A stretch of 7,130 bases of DNA, from contig CAKOKV010000046.1 of the NCBI GenBank assembly GCA_934095805.1, positions 1 through 7,130 on the forward strand, read 5' to 3'. The translations under genes were made by a program, and so were the position numbers. This DNA is from an uncultured Bacilli bacterium (GTDB taxonomy: Bacteria; Bacillota_I; Bacilli_A; RF39; UBA660). The notes under the pieces are model-generated. The model did not search any database. It worked only from the letters and a program-made list of their open reading frames with translations, and was not told the origin of the DNA. This document shows positions 5,305-7,130 of the stretch, piece after piece (the first letter of the stretch is position 1; the number at the start of each line of letters is the position of its first letter).

Positions 5305-5904
5305 AAATATTACTGAAAGAATAAATCCGATTAGACCAACTATAACAGCAAATATTACTGTCATAACTATTTTTGTATTTGAATTATATACTATTTCATT
5401 ATCAAGAACATTAAAACTATTAATTATATTGTTTAATTCTTCATTATTAGTTAATTCTTTATTAGAACTATAAGTTAACATTATAATATATTTATCAGTT
5501 GTATAAGTGTAACCTCTTTGATAAGTATCATATCCAGTTGATTCTTTTGTTGGCCATACTGTGTCATATACTATACAGTTTCTATTGCTTATTTTTTCTT
5601 TTTTAACATTATTTACATTAACTTTAATATTATATTCTTCTAATTGTTTGTTTATTGATGATTCAATATATTCTTCATATTTTTTCATATCATCTTCAGT
5701 ATATCTTAAAATATCATATCTTTGAGTATTATTTGATATTGTTATAGTTATATAATTATCATCTTTTGTCCATTTATATAGGCCTTTTTCACTTATTTCT
5801 TCTTTGTATCCATCTGGTATTTCTATTTTGAAATATTCATTTTCTAATGCTTTAATATTTATCATTCCAATAAATAACAATAATATTGTAAATATCTTTT
5901 TCAT
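5290..5904 (-). CDS. Exported protein with C-terminal membrane anchor, unknown function
   Basis: A 204-residue protein. The signal peptide is MKKIFTILLLFIGMINIKA, with cleavage likely after A19. The extracellular domain (20-175) reads ENEYFKIEIPDGYKEEI, then YKWTKDDNYITITISNN, a Lys/Glu-rich helix (70-92), the strand CIVYDTVWP (110-118), TYTTDKYIIMLTYSS (133-147) and the helix LNNIINSFNV (157-166). The order of an N-terminal amphipathic strand, a central helix and a final I..SF helix recalls the PsbP/DcrB-like fold of small lipoproteins, but this is only a pattern match. A helix at 178-200 and KKRK form a C-terminal anchor without any LPxTG-like motif, so it stays membrane-bound. AGGTGAT (complement of 5908-5914) precedes the start. 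A -10 TATAAT lies on the minus strand at 5927-5922. It is divergent from the transporter operon and convergent with the sigma gene. Confidence 0.65.
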   Translation of the reverse strand: MKKIFTILLLFIGMINIKALENEYFKIEIPDGYKEEISEKGLYKWTKDDNYITITISNNTQRYDILRYTEDDMKKYEEYIESSINKQLEEYNIKVNVNNVKKEKISNRNCIVYDTVWPTKESTGYDTYQRGYTYTTDKYIIMLTYSSNKELTNNEELNNIINSFNVLDNEIVYNSNTKIVMTVIFAVIVGLIGFILSVIFKKRK

Positions 5905-5921
5905 ATAATCACCTAATAAAT

Positions 5922-5927
5922 ATTATA
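5922..5927 (-). promoter_or_regulatory. -10 box of the minus-strand exported-protein gene
   Basis: TATAAT is read on the minus strand, 17 bases upstream of the start codon at 5904. The implied leader is very short and begins near the ribosome site at 5908-5914. No clear -35 is seen at 17 bases. Confidence 0.4.
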
Positions 5928-5938
5928 AACTATTTTTC

Positions 5939-5980
5939 TTGTAAATGAAATATTATATTGTTATAATTTATATTAGGAGA
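5939..5980 (+). promoter_or_regulatory. Promoter and ribosome site of the amino-acid transporter operon
   Basis: The -35 TTGTAA (5939-5944), a 17-base spacer and an extended -10 TGTTATAAT (5959-5967) make a strong SigA-type promoter. AGGAGA (5975-5980) lies six bases before ATG 5987. The promoter overlaps the in-frame ATG at 5945, which rules out that start. Confidence 0.75.
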
Positions 5981-5986
5981 GTATGT

Positions 5987-6718
5987 ATGAAGAGATTTAT
6001 TAAATGTTTTATTTGTTTAACAGTTATATTATTCTTTTGTGGATGTGACAAAAATAGCAATAAACTTGTTATGGTTACTGAGTCAGGGTTTGCTCCTTAT
6101 GAATATCGTAGTGGAGAAGAGATAATTGGAGTAGATGTAGATATTGCTAATGAAATAGCAAAGGAACTTGGAAAAGAATTAGTAATTAAAGATGTCGATT
6201 TTGGATCAATTATTAATGAACTTAATTCTGGTAAAGCAGATTTTGCAGCAGCTGGTATGAGCATTGATGAAGAAAGAAAAAAGAGTGTTGATTTTTCAAT
6301 TGAGTATGCTACTAGTGAACAAGTGATTGTTGTTAGAAAAGGTTATGATAAAATAAAAAGTAAAGATGATTTAGAAGGAAAAACTATTTCTGTACAACTA
6401 GGTACTGTTGCTGATACATATTTAACAGATAACTTTAAAAATATTAAATTATTTAGACAAAAAAAATTCTTAGCAGCAGCAGAAGATGTTAAAGCTAATA
6501 AATCAGATTGTATTGTTATGGATAAGTTACCAGCTCTTGAACTAGTTAAGTCAAATGAAGAACTTGAAGTATTATCAGTACCATTATTTACAGATAAATA
6601 TGCTATTGCTGTTAAAAAAGGAAATACAGAATTATTAAATAAAATTAATAATGTTTTGGAAAGATTAATGAAAGAGGGTAAAATAGAAGAATATATAATT
6701 AAGCATTCTTCTAATTAG
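5987..6718 (+). CDS. Polar amino-acid ABC transporter substrate-binding lipoprotein
   Basis: A 243-residue family-3 solute-binding protein (SBP_bac_3). The signal peptide ends in a lipobox, FFCGC, so C20 is the lipidated residue holding the protein on the outer face of the membrane. Family landmarks follow in order: GFAPYEYRSG (34-43), IGVDVDIANEIAKELG (47-62), FGSIINELNSGKADFAAAGMS (72-92), ERKKSVDFS (96-104), SVQLGT (135-140) and DCIVMD (174-179). By comparison with HisJ/GlnH, R97 should bind the substrate carboxylate and D179 the amino group, with T140 near the ligand. These fit an amino-acid ligand, but which one cannot be told. The start is ATG 5987, because the earlier ATG at 5945 lies upstream of the promoter's -10. 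The permease gene begins six bases after the stop, as expected for one operon. Confidence 0.92.
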   Translation: MKRFIKCFICLTVILFFCGCDKNSNKLVMVTESGFAPYEYRSGEEIIGVDVDIANEIAKELGKELVIKDVDFGSIINELNSGKADFAAAGMSIDEERKKSVDFSIEYATSEQVIVVRKGYDKIKSKDDLEGKTISVQLGTVADTYLTDNFKNIKLFRQKKFLAAAEDVKANKSDCIVMDKLPALELVKSNEELEVLSVPLFTDKYAIAVKKGNTELLNKINNVLERLMKEGKIEEYIIKHSSN

Positions 6719-6723
6719 AAGTT

Positions 6724-7130
6724 ATGAGTGAATGGTTAAATAGAATATATAATGATTTTTATAGAAGTGTTATATATGATGAAAGATATAAGTTAATATT
6801 AGAAGGACTTGGTAATACTATTATCATTGCAATAGGGGCAGTAATTATTGGTATACTGTTGGGTACAATTATTTCTATTGTTAAATATACTAATAAACAA
6901 AGAGGTAAATTTAGATTACTTAATAAGATATTTGATATATATGTAAATATTATTAGAGGTACTCCAAGTGTTTTACAACTTATGATTATGTATTATATTA
7001 TATTTAAAACTTCTACAGTAGATTCAGTTATAATAGGTATGATAGCATTTGGAATTAATTCTTCTGCTTATGTTGCTGAAATACTTAGAAGTGGTTTTGA
7101 TAGTATTGATGATGGTCAAGTAGAAGCAGG
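6724..7130 (+). CDS. Amino-acid ABC transporter permease, N-terminal part (HisM/GlnP type)
   Basis: Partial: 135 codons run off the right edge. The N-terminus is cytoplasmic or amphipathic (1-22). It is followed by the family-typical LILEGLGNTIIIAIGAV and a first helix (about 28-53), then NIIRGTPSVLQLMIMYYIIF (75-94), a third helix (about 101-118) and AYVAEILRSGFDSIDDGQVEA (115-135). The last stretch is the start of the EAA loop that contacts the ATPase subunit; the window ends inside it. With the lipoprotein gene it forms a polar amino-acid import system. The ATPase gene is expected just downstream. The start ATG 6724 has only a weak AGAAG (6717-6721) overlapping the upstream stop, so coupling to the lipoprotein gene is likely. 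Confidence 0.9.
   Translation, partial: MSEWLNRIYNDFYRSVIYDERYKLILEGLGNTIIIAIGAVIIGILLGTIISIVKYTNKQRGKFRLLNKIFDIYVNIIRGTPSVLQLMIMYYIIFKTSTVDSVIIGMIAFGINSSAYVAEILRSGFDSIDDGQVEA

Noticed and set aside
5945..5986. Upstream in-frame ATG for the binding lipoprotein
   Set aside because: It lies upstream of the promoter -10 (5962-5967) and lacks a ribosome site; ATG 5987 has AGGAGA six bases before it.
1..7130. CRISPR array, tRNA, rRNA or insertion sequence
   Set aside because: I saw no spaced repeats, no cloverleaf or rRNA motifs, no transposase motifs and no terminal inverted repeats with target duplications.

Overview
The DNA is very AT-rich and uses AGA for arginine. TGG codes Trp and TGA acts as a stop, so the standard bacterial code applies, not the Mycoplasma code. 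Strong AGGAGG-type ribosome sites, a penicillin-binding-protein remnant, a sortase-type NPKTG surface signal and a SpoIIA/SigF-like gene pair point to a walled, low-GC Gram-positive (Firmicutes/Bacilli side, possibly one of the reduced uncultured gut lineages). The lineage guess is inference.

Left part (1-1363): a zone of gene decay around one intact gene. A D-Ala-D-Ala carboxypeptidase C-terminus is frameshifted and too short. It is followed by a terminator, the C-terminal half of a GNAT acetyltransferase, the intact csaA-like tRNA-binding-domain gene with its own terminator, and the ligand-binding half of a TetR-type regulator split by a 1-base frameshift.

Middle part (1390-3146): two independent membrane-protein genes. 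One is a DUF308/HdeD-like six-helix protein with an extended -10 promoter and a strong terminator. The other is a zinc-ribbon plus TM2-domain protein.

Core of interest (3217-5278): a probable three-gene unit. It encodes a secreted, NPKTG-anchored surface protein, a SpoIIAA-like STAS protein, and a SigF/SigG-like sigma factor whose start overlaps the STAS stop (ATGA). The layout resembles spoIIA, but no anti-sigma kinase (SpoIIAB) gene lies between STAS and sigma, and the usual phospho-acceptor motif of the STAS protein is altered (DNSF). A sigma switch that reports to, or is fed by, the cell surface is a reasonable hypothesis.

Right part (5280-7130): a bidirectional terminator separates the sigma gene from a convergent gene for an exported protein with a C-terminal membrane anchor. 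Divergent from that gene, a good promoter drives a polar-amino-acid ABC transporter operon: a binding lipoprotein, then a permease cut off by the window end.
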